A stretch of 64,000 nt of DNA from Anatilimnocola floriformis (GCF_024256385.1 NZ_JAMLFW010000001.1:3472001-3536000), one strand, 5' to 3'. Numbered from the stretch's first letter, positions 17,609-26,470 are shown. Program-made: numbers and translations. Notes: a model not told the origin generated them from the letters alone.

Positions 17609-18433
17609 TTACCCCAGCTGCTCCACGGCGGCGACTTCAGCGGCCGTGAGGCAGAACTGGTGAACGGACAAGTCGGCCTGCATATGGGACTGGTCCGCCG
17701 TGCCCGTTAAGGGGAGCATTCCGACATCGATTGCAAACCGGAAGATGACTTGCGAAGGACTACAGCCATGCTTGCGCGATAACGCAACAATCTCGGGATG
17801 ACCAAGGACGTGGCGATTGGCCGTAAGCAGCGAGAAGCCTTGATACTTGATGTTGTTCGCCACGCAAAACTGTCGCACTTCCCGATCCCAGCCCCGTGCG
17901 GCGTAGCAGCGATTCTGCACGAAGGTCACCGGTGACTCAGCTTGGCTCACCAACAATTGCAGCTGATCGAGTGCCACATTGCTGATTCCCAGGAACCGTA
18001 TCTCGCCGCGCGACTGTGCCGCTTCCATGGTGCGCCAAGCAGCCCAATCGTCCGCACCCAATCCCACCCGCTGGCTAGGGCCGTGTAGGACGTAAGAGTC
18101 AATTCGGGTGGTGTGAAGATGCTTCAGAGAACTAGCCAAGGACTGCTCGACTTGCTTAGCAATCGGAGCGTGTGGATCGTAGGGCAACCGCTGATCCTGA
18201 CCGCCAATGAATGTGTACTTCGTCTGCAGGAACAGTTCGTCGCGAGTTACCAAGCCTTGCTCAATCGCAGCCGTGATCGCCTGGCCAACCGCTGCTTCGT
18301 GATAGTGCTTCCGCTGGTTTGCAGTGTCGATGCCACGGAAGCCTTGCTGCAGCGCCATCAAGGTGAGCTGCTGCGTCGCATCTTCCTTCCAGGCCGTGCC
18401 GTAGAGAAATGAAAGTTCGTCTATGTTGACCAT
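17609..18433 (-). CDS. Aldo/keto reductase
   Basis: Protein of 274 residues starting at ATG 18433 (MVNIDELSFLYGTAWK). A longer in-frame opening to 18631 exists, but it overlaps two small genes in another frame that read better as protein. The AKR tetrad is present: D36 and Y44 (GIDTANQRKHY), K72 (LFLQTKY) and H117 (SYVLHGP). The fold uses NADPH to reduce aldehydes and ketones; the phosphate-binding end is ADQSHMQAD-like near residue 250. Third gene of a short minus-strand operon after the 47- and 54-residue proteins, 13 bp from the latter. Substrate unknown. Confidence 0.85.
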   Translation of the reverse strand: MVNIDELSFLYGTAWKEDATQQLTLMALQQGFRGIDTANQRKHYHEAAVGQAITAAIEQGLVTRDELFLQTKYTFIGGQDQRLPYDPHAPIAKQVEQSLASSLKHLHTTRIDSYVLHGPSQRVGLGADDWAAWRTMEAAQSRGEIRFLGISNVALDQLQLLVSQAESPVTFVQNRCYAARGWDREVRQFCVANNIKYQGFSLLTANRHVLGHPEIVALSRKHGCSPSQVIFRFAIDVGMLPLTGTADQSHMQADLSVHQFCLTAAEVAAVEQLG

Positions 18434-18446
18434 TGGCTGTACCCCG

Positions 18447-18611
18447 CTATCCCCGCCCACCTTCGCAACACGTTTCGCAGATGCGATGGCAACGCGAGCA
18501 TTGGAACTTGGCTCGGATTTCGATGAGCTGGCCGCCACAGACCGGGCAAGCAGGCTTGCTATCTGAGGGTGATTTAGAATCCGATTGTACTTCATTCTCT
18601 TCGTCCGCCAT
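18447..18611 (-). CDS. 54-residue double-CxxC zinc-ribbon protein
   Basis: A short frame from ATG 18611 to TAG 18447. After an acidic, serine-rich start (MADEENEVQSDSKSPS) it has CPVCGGQL, then CSRCHRICETCC, i.e. paired C-x-x-C knuckles that would bind zinc as a rubredoxin-like or zinc-ribbon module. GAGG lies ten bases upstream of the ATG. It sits 16 bp after the 47-residue gene and 13 bp before the aldo/keto reductase, so an operon is likely. The DNA was also open in the reductase frame, which is why the small gene is easily missed. Function unknown; a regulatory or redox-sensing knuckle is possible. Confidence 0.65.
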   Translation of the reverse strand: MADEENEVQSDSKSPSDSKPACPVCGGQLIEIRAKFQCSRCHRICETCCEGGRG

Positions 18612-18627
18612 GTCGATCCTCGTTGGT

Positions 18628-18771
18628 TCAATAAGTCAGCGCGATCACTTGAAGCGGATACTCAACCTCGGCAATGAATTGCATCGTCACCGTATCGAAC
18701 AACCAGTACTTGTACGGTTCTTCCTTATCATCATTGACTGGCACCCTTCGGTAACCGGCTGCATAGCACAT
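18628..18771 (-). CDS. 47-residue hypothetical protein
   Basis: Frame from ATG 18771 to TGA 18628. The peptide begins MCYAAGYRRVPVNDDKEEPY and ends with alternating strands (WLFDTVTMQFIAEVEY, then LQVIALTY), a composition like a genuine small beta-rich protein. An in-frame stop lies just upstream of the ATG, so it is not the end of a larger gene. No clear ribosome-binding site. It is the first of three tightly spaced minus-strand genes and faces the divergent secreted beta-helix gene over about 105 bp. No family recognised. Confidence 0.5.
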   Translation of the reverse strand: MCYAAGYRRVPVNDDKEEPYKYWLFDTVTMQFIAEVEYPLQVIALTY

Positions 18772-18877
18772 CTGATCGAAATGTTTGCTAGGATCGTGCG
18801 GGGTTCACGAGGATGTCAAGGGACGAAGTTCCGTCGCGCCAGCATTCAAGTTTAGCCCCAGAAATGAGCAAGATAGG

Positions 18878-21859
18878 ATGACGCAACGACGATTTCAGAG
18901 TCCCTTCGCTCTATTGGTAATACTACTGACCCCGTGCGCAGAACTGACTGCTCAACCTGCAGCCGACAAACTATCTGCCACAGGCACGGCAGCGGAAGGT
19001 GCCAAGGCAGTCATCCCCGCAAACCTCTTTGTCGACGATGACAATACTGGTGCTCAAGACGGCAGTGCCCTGCGGCCGTATCGGACTGTGCAGCAGGCCA
19101 TCGATGCTGCGAAGGACAACTCCGTTATCGCCGTGGCGGGAGGGATCTATTCTGCGAACATCCGCGTGCAAGAAAAAACGGTCCGACTCTATGGCGGTTA
19201 CATCGGCGGCACTAAAGCCGATTACGCTGGTGGAACCGGGGGCAACTTCAAAGCGCGCGACCCTGCCGCCCATTCATCCCACCTCAAAGGGAACGGCAAG
19301 GACTCTGTAGTGACGCTGTACGAGGCCGGTGCGAGCGTCGTCGATGGTTTCTTGATCACTGGCGGTGGGCCCAGTTCGGTGGCTGCACCCTCAAGGCTCG
19401 GCGGCGGGTTTTACGTCTACCAAGGGACGCCCACAATCTCGCACAACGTGATTGAGAAAAACCAGACATGCCCACCCACCAAGCCAGACGAAGAGGCTCG
19501 CGGCGGCGGCATTTACGCGAGCGGCTCGGGCGTCAGCCTCACGATCTTGAACAACACCATCCGCAACAACGTCTCGGGCCGTGGGGCCGGCATATTTTCG
19601 GATGGACCGAAGCTGGTCATTCGCGGCAACAAGATTCTGAACAACATTGGCGTCGGAGACCATGGTGGCGGGGCGTTCCTCAACTCGCCGAATGCAGAGA
19701 TATCCAACAATCGAATTGAAGGGAACGAGATTGCTCGGCTGTTAGGCTATGGCTGGGGCGGTGGGATGATCGTGGTTAACACTGGGAGCCATTACAAACT
19801 CTCACGGAATGTTTTCGCCGGCAACTACGCCCCGTCGCTGGGCGCTGGCTTCTTCGCCGATGAGGGGGCCACGGCCTCGATGGAGCACGATCTCGTCTAC
19901 GGCAACAAAACCAAACCGGACGGCGAAGGCGCGGCAGTCTACGTCGATGGTAATGAGGACGGCACCTCTTCGACCCTTACTCTGAACCACGTCACGATCG
20001 CCGACCACACTTCCACACCGATGGCGAAAGGTAACGCCGTCAAGGCGACTTGGAACTCCAAGCTGGTCGTCAAGAACTCCATCCTGTGGAATAACGGTGG
20101 CGATGACGTCGAAGCGGATGAGAAGAGTAAGGCCGCTGTCACGTACACACTTTCCCAAGAGACGATCAAAGGGACCGGCAATCTGTCGAAGGATCCGCTG
20201 TTCGTGAATGCTGCCGGGCAGGATTACCGACTGCGGCCAGGCAGCCCCGCCATTAACGCCGCCGAAGCAGCCGCGAACGGCGCTCGGGCCAATTTGGGGG
20301 CCGATGAAAAATCGACTCCGGCAAGCGAGGACAACGGCGTTAAACAGACAACTCCCGTCGTACAGCCGAAGCAGGCCGAAAAGCCACAGGCGGAAACGGA
20401 CAAGAAAACGTCGAACACTTATCTCCTACGCGGGACCGAAGGCGAACTCCCGTCAGAGGTAGGAGACGACACCACCAAGCTAACCAAGGTCGAATCGCCG
20501 GAACTCGGCGGCGCGGCGGTGCAGATCGACGTGATCGATACCTTCGGCCAAAAGGTCTCGCGGGTTGCGGATTGGACACCCTTCGAGACGCTCCGTTTGG
20601 ACATCATCAACAAGAGCGCGAAGGAATTTTCGATCGAGTTCAACCTTTTCCATTCCGAGACAAAGGCCTTCGCAACTCGCGTCGTCGCTCCGTTCGTCTT
20701 GAAGCCGGGCAAGAACGAAGTCCGCATCTCCGTCCCAGGGCTCAAGAACACTAACGGATCGCCCGCAAAGCTGTCCGAAGTGCGACGTTGGTATGTTGCG
20801 AGCGAAACTCCGGTCAGGCTGCTTGTCGGCGATATCTACCTCGAAGGCGAAGGTGGCGGTACATCCGCTTACACGATCAAGACCGACCCCGCTCGCCTGG
20901 AGCGGATCAAGTCGACCAAGATGCCGGCGATTGCCAAGCCGATTCCTTATAACACCCCAGAAGCGGACGCCATCATGTCGGCAGCGGAGATATTTCCTGC
21001 CAACAATCCTTGGAATACGCTCGTTGAAGATTGGCCAGTGCACCGTAACTCCGCGGCGATGATCGCTTCGGTCGGTGCCGCAAAGCCCCTGCGCTATAAC
21101 CAGGACATGGCGTTCGTCATCGTGCCGCTGGCCCAGAAGAAGGTAGATGTGAAACTCATCTTGGGGCCCGACGAATCGGACGCAGGCCCCTATCCCGTCG
21201 CCGACAATACGCCGATCGAAGGTTGGCCCGCTTCCTTCCAGCAGGATCCGCTGCTGAAGAACTTAACCCTGAATGATGTGCAGCGCGGCAAGCCCGACCT
21301 GGAGCAAGATCGCCACGGCATCGTTTTCGATCCAGTAGGCCGCAAGGTCTACGAGTTCTATCGACTGACCAAGACGGACGCCGGTTGGCACGCTGATGGA
21401 GCAGCCATTTTCGATCTCGCTTCGAACAAGCTCAGACCCGACGGTTGGACTTCATCGGATGCCGCAGGCCTGCCAATCTTGCCCGCCATCGTGCGCTACG
21501 ATGAGATTCAGCGCGGCGTGATCGATCACGCGCTCCGTTTCACCGTCACGCGTTCGCGCCGCGCCTACGTTTACCCTGCGACGCACTTTGCCAGCAAGCT
21601 GACCGACGAGAACTTACCGCGTATGGGCGAACGGTTTCGTCTGCGGAAGGACTTCGACACCTCAAAGTTCTCGCCCGAAGCGCGGGTGATCCTCGAAGCC
21701 CTCAAACGGTACGGCATGTTCATGGCAGACAACGGAATGGACTGGGGCTTGTCCGTCTCCGGGGACGAACGACTCCCGGTCTTCCACGAAGAGCTGCGAA
21801 GGGTCAAAGGCTCGGACTTCGAAGTCGTGACCCCGCCGCCGGGCTATACGGCGCCTTGA
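18878..21859 (+). CDS. Secreted right-handed beta-helix protein with C-terminal carbohydrate-type domains
   Basis: Protein of 993 residues with start at ATG 18878, giving a clean signal peptide (MTQRRF, hydrophobic core, cleavage near LTAQ). Residues about 50-490 are a pectate-lyase-type right-handed beta-helix: opening VDDDNTGAQDGSALRPYRTVQQAID, then repeated N-N-x-I-x-N/G-G-G-I rungs, ending AINAAEAAANGARANLGADE. A proline/glutamine/lysine linker follows, then a beta-sandwich (about 540-660) and a C-terminal domain (about 690-993) with F-P-A-N-N-P-W-N. Likely binds or cleaves polysaccharide outside the cytoplasm; catalytic residues cannot be assigned. An earlier in-frame ATG at 18785 would hide the signal peptide. 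Confidence 0.8.
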   Translation: MTQRRFQSPFALLVILLTPCAELTAQPAADKLSATGTAAEGAKAVIPANLFVDDDNTGAQDGSALRPYRTVQQAIDAAKDNSVIAVAGGIYSANIRVQEKTVRLYGGYIGGTKADYAGGTGGNFKARDPAAHSSHLKGNGKDSVVTLYEAGASVVDGFLITGGGPSSVAAPSRLGGGFYVYQGTPTISHNVIEKNQTCPPTKPDEEARGGGIYASGSGVSLTILNNTIRNNVSGRGAGIFSDGPKLVIRGNKILNNIGVGDHGGGAFLNSPNAEISNNRIEGNEIARLLGYGWGGGMIVVNTGSHYKLSRNVFAGNYAPSLGAGFFADEGATASMEHDLVYGNKTKPDGEGAAVYVDGNEDGTSSTLTLNHVTIADHTSTPMAKGNAVKATWNSKLVVKNSILWNNGGDDVEADEKSKAAVTYTLSQETIKGTGNLSKDPLFVNAAGQDYRLRPGSPAINAAEAAANGARANLGADEKSTPASEDNGVKQTTPVVQPKQAEKPQAETDKKTSNTYLLRGTEGELPSEVGDDTTKLTKVESPELGGAAVQIDVIDTFGQKVSRVADWTPFETLRLDIINKSAKEFSIEFNLFHSETKAFATRVVAPFVLKPGKNEVRISVPGLKNTNGSPAKLSEVRRWYVASETPVRLLVGDIYLEGEGGGTSAYTIKTDPARLERIKSTKMPAIAKPIPYNTPEADAIMSAAEIFPANNPWNTLVEDWPVHRNSAAMIASVGAAKPLRYNQDMAFVIVPLAQKKVDVKLILGPDESDAGPYPVADNTPIEGWPASFQQDPLLKNLTLNDVQRGKPDLEQDRHGIVFDPVGRKVYEFYRLTKTDAGWHADGAAIFDLASNKLRPDGWTSSDAAGLPILPAIVRYDEIQRGVIDHALRFTVTRSRRAYVYPATHFASKLTDENLPRMGERFRLRKDFDTSKFSPEARVILEALKRYGMFMADNGMDWGLSVSGDERLPVFHEELRRVKGSDFEVVTPPPGYTAP

Positions 21860-21939
21860 CCTTCATCTCAAAGCCCAGTGGCACACTAGAAAACTCCGTA
21901 TCCATGGCCGCTGCGAATGTTCGAGGGAAAGGTACGAAA

Positions 21940-21978
21940 CGCGAATAGGGGACGCAGTTGTCTGCATCCCCCTTCGCG
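21940..21978. terminator. Hairpin between convergent genes
   Basis: Stem built from the halves GCGAA..AGGGG..GCAG and CTGC..CCCC.TTCGC with a TTGT loop. It lies in the 160-bp gap between the beta-helix gene (+) and the secreted 171-residue gene (-), so it could stop both transcripts. There is no U-run, so intrinsic termination is not certain. Confidence 0.4.
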
Positions 21979-22020
21979 ATTCATTTGCGAGTTAAAGGTT
22001 GGCGAGCGCGACTCCACCTA

Positions 22021-22536
22021 TTACCGCATGGTCATGCGGAGGAAGCCGGCGAGCTTGGCTCCGTAGCCATAGGTTTTCTTGGTATTGAAGCTCGCCACGG
22101 TTTTGCCGTCCTCCCTTTTCAGCAATTGAGGCGGATGGGTGACCATGACCTGGGTTTGACCCGATTGGGCGCCGGACAGGTACCGCACCATGTGCAGTGA
22201 ATCGTCGTCGAGCTGTCGAACAAACACTTTGTCAACTTGTCCTGTCGATTCGATCGTAACGGTGCCATCGAAGATGAAATCGGGCCCAGGCCGCCGGGTG
22301 AGTTGGATCCGAGCGTCAAAGCCGCACCAATTGCTGCGGAAGGTGCCGTTCCGCAGGTCGATATCACCGGCCTGGCTGGCCCGCGGTGTCAGTGACAGAC
22401 CCAGCCCCACAGCGGCCAGGAGGGCGAAGTTGATCAGGCACCGACGAGCGAAAGGCCGGGTTGAGCCTTCGCCAGCTGGAGCGGAATTCGATTGGCTGGT
22501 GGCCACATTCAGCTGGTATTTTGGGTAAGCGGTCAT
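22021..22536 (-). CDS. Secreted hypothetical protein, 171 residues
   Basis: Start at ATG 22536 (MTAYPKYQLNV); the frame extends much further upstream but without protein-like sequence, and AGGA lies about 13 bases before this ATG. A twin-arginine-like or Sec signal follows a 30-residue n-region: RRCLINFALLAAVGLGLSL then RASQAG. The mature part is about 115 residues and beta-rich (NWCGFDARIQL, FIFDGTVTIESTGQVDKVFV, TQVMVTHPPQLL), like a small periplasmic or extracellular domain. No known family recognised. It is convergent with the beta-helix gene; a functional link is only positional. Confidence 0.7.
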   Translation of the reverse strand: MTAYPKYQLNVATSQSNSAPAGEGSTRPFARRCLINFALLAAVGLGLSLTPRASQAGDIDLRNGTFRSNWCGFDARIQLTRRPGPDFIFDGTVTIESTGQVDKVFVRQLDDDSLHMVRYLSGAQSGQTQVMVTHPPQLLKREDGKTVASFNTKKTYGYGAKLAGFLRMTMR

Positions 22537-23094
22537 GACTATTTTTCCTGAGTAGAAGGTTGGTGAAAGGAGCGATGCTTCGTTGAGCGAAGTTCGCCGC
22601 GATTTGTTACGGTGTAAACGAGAAAAAAGTGCATGCCTGGGTTTGCTGCTGTTTCCTGGGTGGCACGGGTTCATCCCGTGTCCGCTAGCCACTCGTGCGA
22701 GGGAGCGCGGCAGCGTCGGGTGGAGAACAGGCGCTCCTGAGGTAACGCCACGCTGGCGGCTGAGGCGAACTTGAGTTGGTATTCCTACTGGCTTGGCGAG
22801 TAGGCTTACCTCAGCCAAGTAGTAGCGCATCCCCGGCGCGCTGAGAAGATCCGCGAAGCGTACTACAACGCGATCGGCGGACTCCGCACCCTAATGACCG
22901 CGCTGGAAGTGGCTGACTCCGAATGCTCGACGCCGGAGATCGATCAGTTGCTTACCGAACACCTACTGGCCGCTCAGGCGCTGCAGATCATGAACAAGAG
23001 CCAGCTCGGACTGGTGTTGTAACCGCGAGCTCTACACGCCTACGTCGACCCGATAGGTCTGTCGACGGAACCCGCAGCGGCAAGATGCCAACGT
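22537..23094. other. Intergenic stretch with small hairpin and gene debris
   Basis: About 560 bp without a full gene. It contains a perfect small hairpin CACGGG-TTCAT-CCCGTG at 22664-22680 within a GGGTGGCACGGG context that looks like a dispersed repeat, and a degenerate inverted repeat CTTGGC/GCCAAG at about 22792-22820. The right part holds an open frame described separately. No promoter or RNA gene could be supported. Confidence 0.4.
22804..23022 (+). pseudogene. Possible 3' gene fragment
   Basis: A frame open from the TAG at 22801 to the TAA at 23020-23022. It reads like helical protein from about 22840 on (KIREAYYNAIGGLRTLMTALE, later LLTEHLLAAQALQIMNK) but has no plausible start codon or ribosome-binding site before the internal ATG at 22894, which would give only 42 residues. 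I read it as a 5'-truncated remnant or a very small gene; family unknown. Confidence 0.3.
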
Positions 23095-24153
23095 TCATGT
23101 GCGCACTCCTTGGCAACGGTAGCTAGGAAAAAAATTGGGTTGCGCGGGTCGCGAATTCAAGCGATTCCGTTCCGAAACTAAGCGCCGGTAGAGTTGCGGC
23201 ATGAAGGGAATGTGCCAAGTCAAATAGGGATGCGTGACGCGAGAAAAGCCGGACTTGAATTGAAATAGCGAATCGCGCTGCCCTCCCATGCCGCCACCCA
23301 AATGCAAACAATGATTGCCTCGTTGTTGAAAATGCAGCGCGGCCTGGTAAACCAGCAACTTCGTTGCCGCACATTCGAGCCCGCAGCGAGACGTGGCCTG
23401 CCAGTGGTGCTGCACCGTGCCGTGATACTCCAGAAATGCGCCGGCAGAGACGATCGTTCCCTGCCCGGTTTCCACGGTAGCCAGTTTCCAGCCGCCGACT
23501 TCTTCCCAGCGCGCTACATCGGCCGGCGTAAGAAAGCAGCACTCGTCGGCCCCTACTCGTTGCATCGTCTCTCGGTACAACCGCACAAAGTCTGACCAGG
23601 GAAGTGCTTCTTCATGCAGACGAAACCGCAATCCGGCTGCCGTCGCAGCTTGAATGTCGCTGCGATATTGACGGCGCACTTGCGGCCATAAGTGATTCGC
23701 AGGGTCTCCTAGCGCAAGCGAAATCGTTGTCCCGCGATGGCAGAAATAGCCTACGTCGGCAGATTCCAGCCCGAAATTCTCACTCAAGGGGTCTAAGCGA
23801 ATGAAGCCAGATACGACGTTGCGTTCCTGCATCCTTCTCGACCACAGCTGCAACGCGCTGTGAAGAAAGGGTTCGTTACGGGAGTGTAATAACGGTCCAC
23901 CATAACCACTTGGTGATTGCAGGTCCCACATGGCCTGCCCGCGATCGCTGCTGGGCAAATCTTCCACGCGTCGCAAGACGTAAGGAATGAACAAGAAATC
24001 GTCGCCATCCGACAACAACACCGCTTCAGCATGCCCGCCTGAGATCGCGGCCTCCACGGCCAGAAATCGCGGAGTGTGATAAATCTGATGAGGCACGCGT
24101 GTGAGGGCCGCGGCCCAGCACGGATTAACTGTTCGCCAGAAAGCGATTTTCAT
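23095..24153 (-). CDS. FemAB/GNAT-like peptidoglycan-type acyltransferase
   Basis: Protein of 352 residues. Two GNAT-related halves are visible: an N-terminal half with FIPYVLRR and YGGPLLHS, the pattern of the lipid II:glycine glycyltransferase family, and a C-terminal half with VSAGAFLEYHGTVQHHWQATS, HCLHLGGGMGG and LFQFKSGFS, the latter matching the K-x-G-F end of the FemAB/BcsL fold (PF13480-like). Such enzymes transfer aminoacyl or acyl groups in envelope or polysaccharide synthesis. The ATG at 24153 overlaps a TGA of an upstream small frame (ATGA), implying coupling. No signal peptide; cytoplasmic. Confidence 0.8.
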   Translation of the reverse strand: MKIAFWRTVNPCWAAALTRVPHQIYHTPRFLAVEAAISGGHAEAVLLSDGDDFLFIPYVLRRVEDLPSSDRGQAMWDLQSPSGYGGPLLHSRNEPFLHSALQLWSRRMQERNVVSGFIRLDPLSENFGLESADVGYFCHRGTTISLALGDPANHLWPQVRRQYRSDIQAATAAGLRFRLHEEALPWSDFVRLYRETMQRVGADECCFLTPADVARWEEVGGWKLATVETGQGTIVSAGAFLEYHGTVQHHWQATSRCGLECAATKLLVYQAALHFQQRGNHCLHLGGGMGGQRDSLFQFKSGFSRVTHPYLTWHIPFMPQLYRRLVSERNRLNSRPAQPNFFPSYRCQGVRT

Positions 24154-24315
24154 GAGAGTTTCGCTTGCTGCGACATGATTTCGCCGATCGAGAGGTTGCG
24201 CGCTGACTCGTCGATGAAATGATGTCGGTCGCGGCTGAACCCGAGCTTAAACGCCCCGCCAACTGCCAAGAATGAAACTGGAGAAATTCCCCACGAAGTG
24301 GCGCACCCATGCCAT
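24150..24315 (-). CDS. Small gene needing a +1 frameshift, coupled to the FemAB-like gene
   Basis: From ATG 24315 one frame gives 22 residues ending SSFILGSWRGV and hits TAA at 24247-24249. Shifting +1 at GTT-TAA-G continues with KLGFSRDRHHFIDESARNL and ends at a TGA (24150-24152) that overlaps the ATG of the acyltransferase. The two pieces read as one natural protein of about 54 residues. Either a base is inserted in the GGGG tract at 24254-24257 (disrupted gene) or translation shifts +1 at GTT TAA G, a site similar in layout to the RF2 CTT TGA C site. Function unknown. Confidence 0.45.
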
Positions 24316-24530
24316 GCCGCTGACACTAAAAAAAATCCGCTCTCGGAAAATTGCCCATTGCAAATGTTCTGGCGGCGGACATTGAAGTCACATGAAACGA
24401 TTCTGGACGATCAACACCGCTGGTATGAATCGATTCTGCCGCAGTGACTCTGGCAAGCTCACGAAAATGATCAATGTCGCTGCGTTACGAAAATTAAACC
24501 TCGTGCGAGTTGAACGACGACAGAGAGCAC

Positions 24531-24701
24531 TCAATACTCAAACACAAACACAAACAGCCCACGGCTGAACTCGAAGTGCCTCGATGCGCCTCCCAGCCCC
24601 ATGATCAGCGCAAAAATGCCATTGATCCGTTCTCGACTTTTCTTCTTCGACGGTTTCCAGTTGTCCGCCGCGTCCGTTTCGAGTGAGACATACGCCGCCA
24701 T
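24531..24701 (-). CDS. Possible 56-residue hypothetical protein
   Basis: Frame from ATG 24701 to TGA 24531, starting 18 bp after the acetolactate decarboxylase stop. Sequence begins MAAYVSLETDAADNWKPSKK, then a hydrophobic middle (INGIFALIMGLGGAS) and a C-terminus LFVFVFEY encoded by a short hexanucleotide repeat. Composition is protein-like, but no ribosome-binding site is clear and an overlapping frame from ATG 24705 exists. No family recognised. Confidence 0.4.
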   Translation of the reverse strand: MAAYVSLETDAADNWKPSKKKSRERINGIFALIMGLGGASRHFEFSRGLFVFVFEY

Positions 24702-24719
24702 CCATGCTACCGACTCAAG

Positions 24720-25607
24720 TCATTCCGTCGGCCTTCGTTGACGTTCGACTTGGTCGATGTCCTCCTTCTTGATTGTGCCCGCATCGTACTTATCGAATTC
24801 ACCTGGCTCAGGTAAGTGGATGACGAGTGAAGTGCACTCATCGAAGCGGAGCAACCCGCCTTCGAACTCGCAGGCGAGTACGTGTCCACCGATCGTTTTT
24901 TCATCGTTCAAGAAATGCCAATGATATCCCGCGACGTTGAGCGTCCCGATCCAGGGAGGGCAGCGAAGACCGACAAGCGTGCCGCGCACTTTGTGGTGTT
25001 GCCAAGTTACTTGGTGTTTGACGACGTTGACCAACGGCTGATAAGGCGGTGACTGGGCAGGCACGCTGCGGAGAGTGAGTTCTGCGAAGTCCCCGTCAAT
25101 TCGGATCGCATAAGGCGCGTTGCGGCGAGGCAACTTGCGATCGAGTTGTGAGTCCAAGTCATCGAGTGTGGCCGCAGCAAAGTTATCAATGCGGCCATCT
25201 TCATCAAAGAACGTTACTGCAGCAAACGGTGTCGTGCCATCAAGGTCTGCGGCGCGGATGGTGCCATCTGCGAGCGCTTGGTACACCTTGCCCTCCAGCA
25301 CGATCATTTCGCCATCGAGTCGGCTGAACGTACCTATGCCAAAATCGCCGCCAGCAAGCACTTCGCGGAGTGGTGGCCCGCCTACGTAGTCGCCCGATGC
25401 GAGGGCGGCAACCAAGGAGAATCGCACTAGCGCGTCGTCCACTTTCAGCTGAGGGGCACGCGCATGTTTTACTGCCGGCTCAGGCGAGGACGAGCAACCT
25501 ACACCGAGCACCGTCATGATTACGATCCAACTCGCCATCGAGCCAAACATTGGTGAAAGGCACGTGATTTCTCGATCAATTGTGGGTGTAGAGGTAGCTT
25601 CGTGCAT
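24720..25607 (-). CDS. Alpha-acetolactate decarboxylase, lipoprotein form
   Basis: Protein of up to 295 residues. Family signatures: GDFGIGTFSRLDGEMIVLEG near residue 90, TPFAAVTFF near 130, and GYHWHFLNDEKTIGGHVL near 230, which supplies the three zinc-binding histidines. The enzyme converts 2-acetolactate to acetoin with loss of CO2. The N-terminus has a hydrophobic stretch ending in the lipobox LGVGC (Cys about residue 38), so the protein is predicted to be membrane-tethered outside the cytoplasm. The start is uncertain (25607 with GGAAA upstream, or ATGs at 25550 and 25538). No acetolactate synthase is nearby. Confidence 0.85.
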   Translation of the reverse strand: MHEATSTPTIDREITCLSPMFGSMASWIVIMTVLGVGCSSSPEPAVKHARAPQLKVDDALVRFSLVAALASGDYVGGPPLREVLAGGDFGIGTFSRLDGEMIVLEGKVYQALADGTIRAADLDGTTPFAAVTFFDEDGRIDNFAAATLDDLDSQLDRKLPRRNAPYAIRIDGDFAELTLRSVPAQSPPYQPLVNVVKHQVTWQHHKVRGTLVGLRCPPWIGTLNVAGYHWHFLNDEKTIGGHVLACEFEGGLLRFDECTSLVIHLPEPGEFDKYDAGTIKKEDIDQVERQRRPTE

Positions 25608-25713
25608 GAGACATTTCCAGTCTTCGAAAATCTGCGGTGGTTCAGGCGACTGTGAAAGCTAGCCGAAGCTCGCACTTGCCGAATGGACATTTCTACCGTC
25701 GCCCGAGAGCACA

Positions 25714-26217
25714 CTAAGTTACTGTTTTTTTGTGAACTCGCTCCAGAACGATCACTTTGCGCGTTTGGCAAACTGCCAACCAACCGCCGAAGCTCAACGT
25801 CAAAAAGAACGAGGCGTATCCAAGCATTGCAACTGGCGTTGCTCCCGGAATGTTCTTGGTGGCCAGTCCATAAGCCTCGAACATCAGATAAACAGAGAGA
25901 ACCAACGCCACTGGAGCAGCCAGGAGCATGCCAATTACCGCGGAAGCGAATGCTGGGCGTCGCTGCTGGATGTAATTATCCGCCCCCATGAGAACGCAAA
26001 AAATGGCGGCGACTCCGACCGAAACAGCGGTTGGCACTGCGATCGAGCGCGCACCGATCTCTGCGAAGAAAGTGACGGTCGCAAAGAACATCGCTCCGCC
26101 GAGGGCTGCGGATGACGGAATGACGAAGGTGGACGCTATGGCCGGAACAGGGTTGGGCTCTCGAACACGATAGTCATCTGCAATTCCGCGGGGCGATTCA
26201 TACGGATTCGGTAACAT
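25714..26217 (-). CDS. NPYESP-type polytopic membrane protein
   Basis: Protein of 167 residues beginning MLPNPYESPRG, the signature seen at the start of many small planctomycete membrane proteins. Four hydrophobic helices follow (about 27-52, 58-78, 90-113, 128-150) and a basic C-terminus. No functional motif. It stands alone on the minus strand, divergent from the ECF sigma gene at 26471. Confidence 0.7.
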   Translation of the reverse strand: MLPNPYESPRGIADDYRVREPNPVPAIASTFVIPSSAALGGAMFFATVTFFAEIGARSIAVPTAVSVGVAAIFCVLMGADNYIQQRRPAFASAVIGMLLAAPVALVLSVYLMFEAYGLATKNIPGATPVAMLGYASFFLTLSFGGWLAVCQTRKVIVLERVHKKTVT

Positions 26218-26470
26218 TCCAAAATTGTAGCAGGCCTGAAGTCAATGCAGCTTCCCAAAACCCCAAGGATGTCTTCTCCGGATAGTAGCGCACCTAGGCG
26301 GTTCAGGTGGGTCTCGGTGTGCCTTCGTGGTGTTTTTGAATTTCGACGACCGGTAGTAAAGAACGCGGGAAGATAAATCAATGAGGCTCTGTCACACTGA
26401 TGACTCTCAAGTGTCCAAGGAGGACGCAGGCATCTCGTTGCCATTCGAACCGTGAGTCAAGGAGTCAGTC

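Noticed and set aside
26136-26444. 102-residue minus-strand frame upstream of the ECF sigma gene
   Set aside because: Overlaps the promoter region and the start of the NPYESP gene; low-complexity, no ribosome-binding site.
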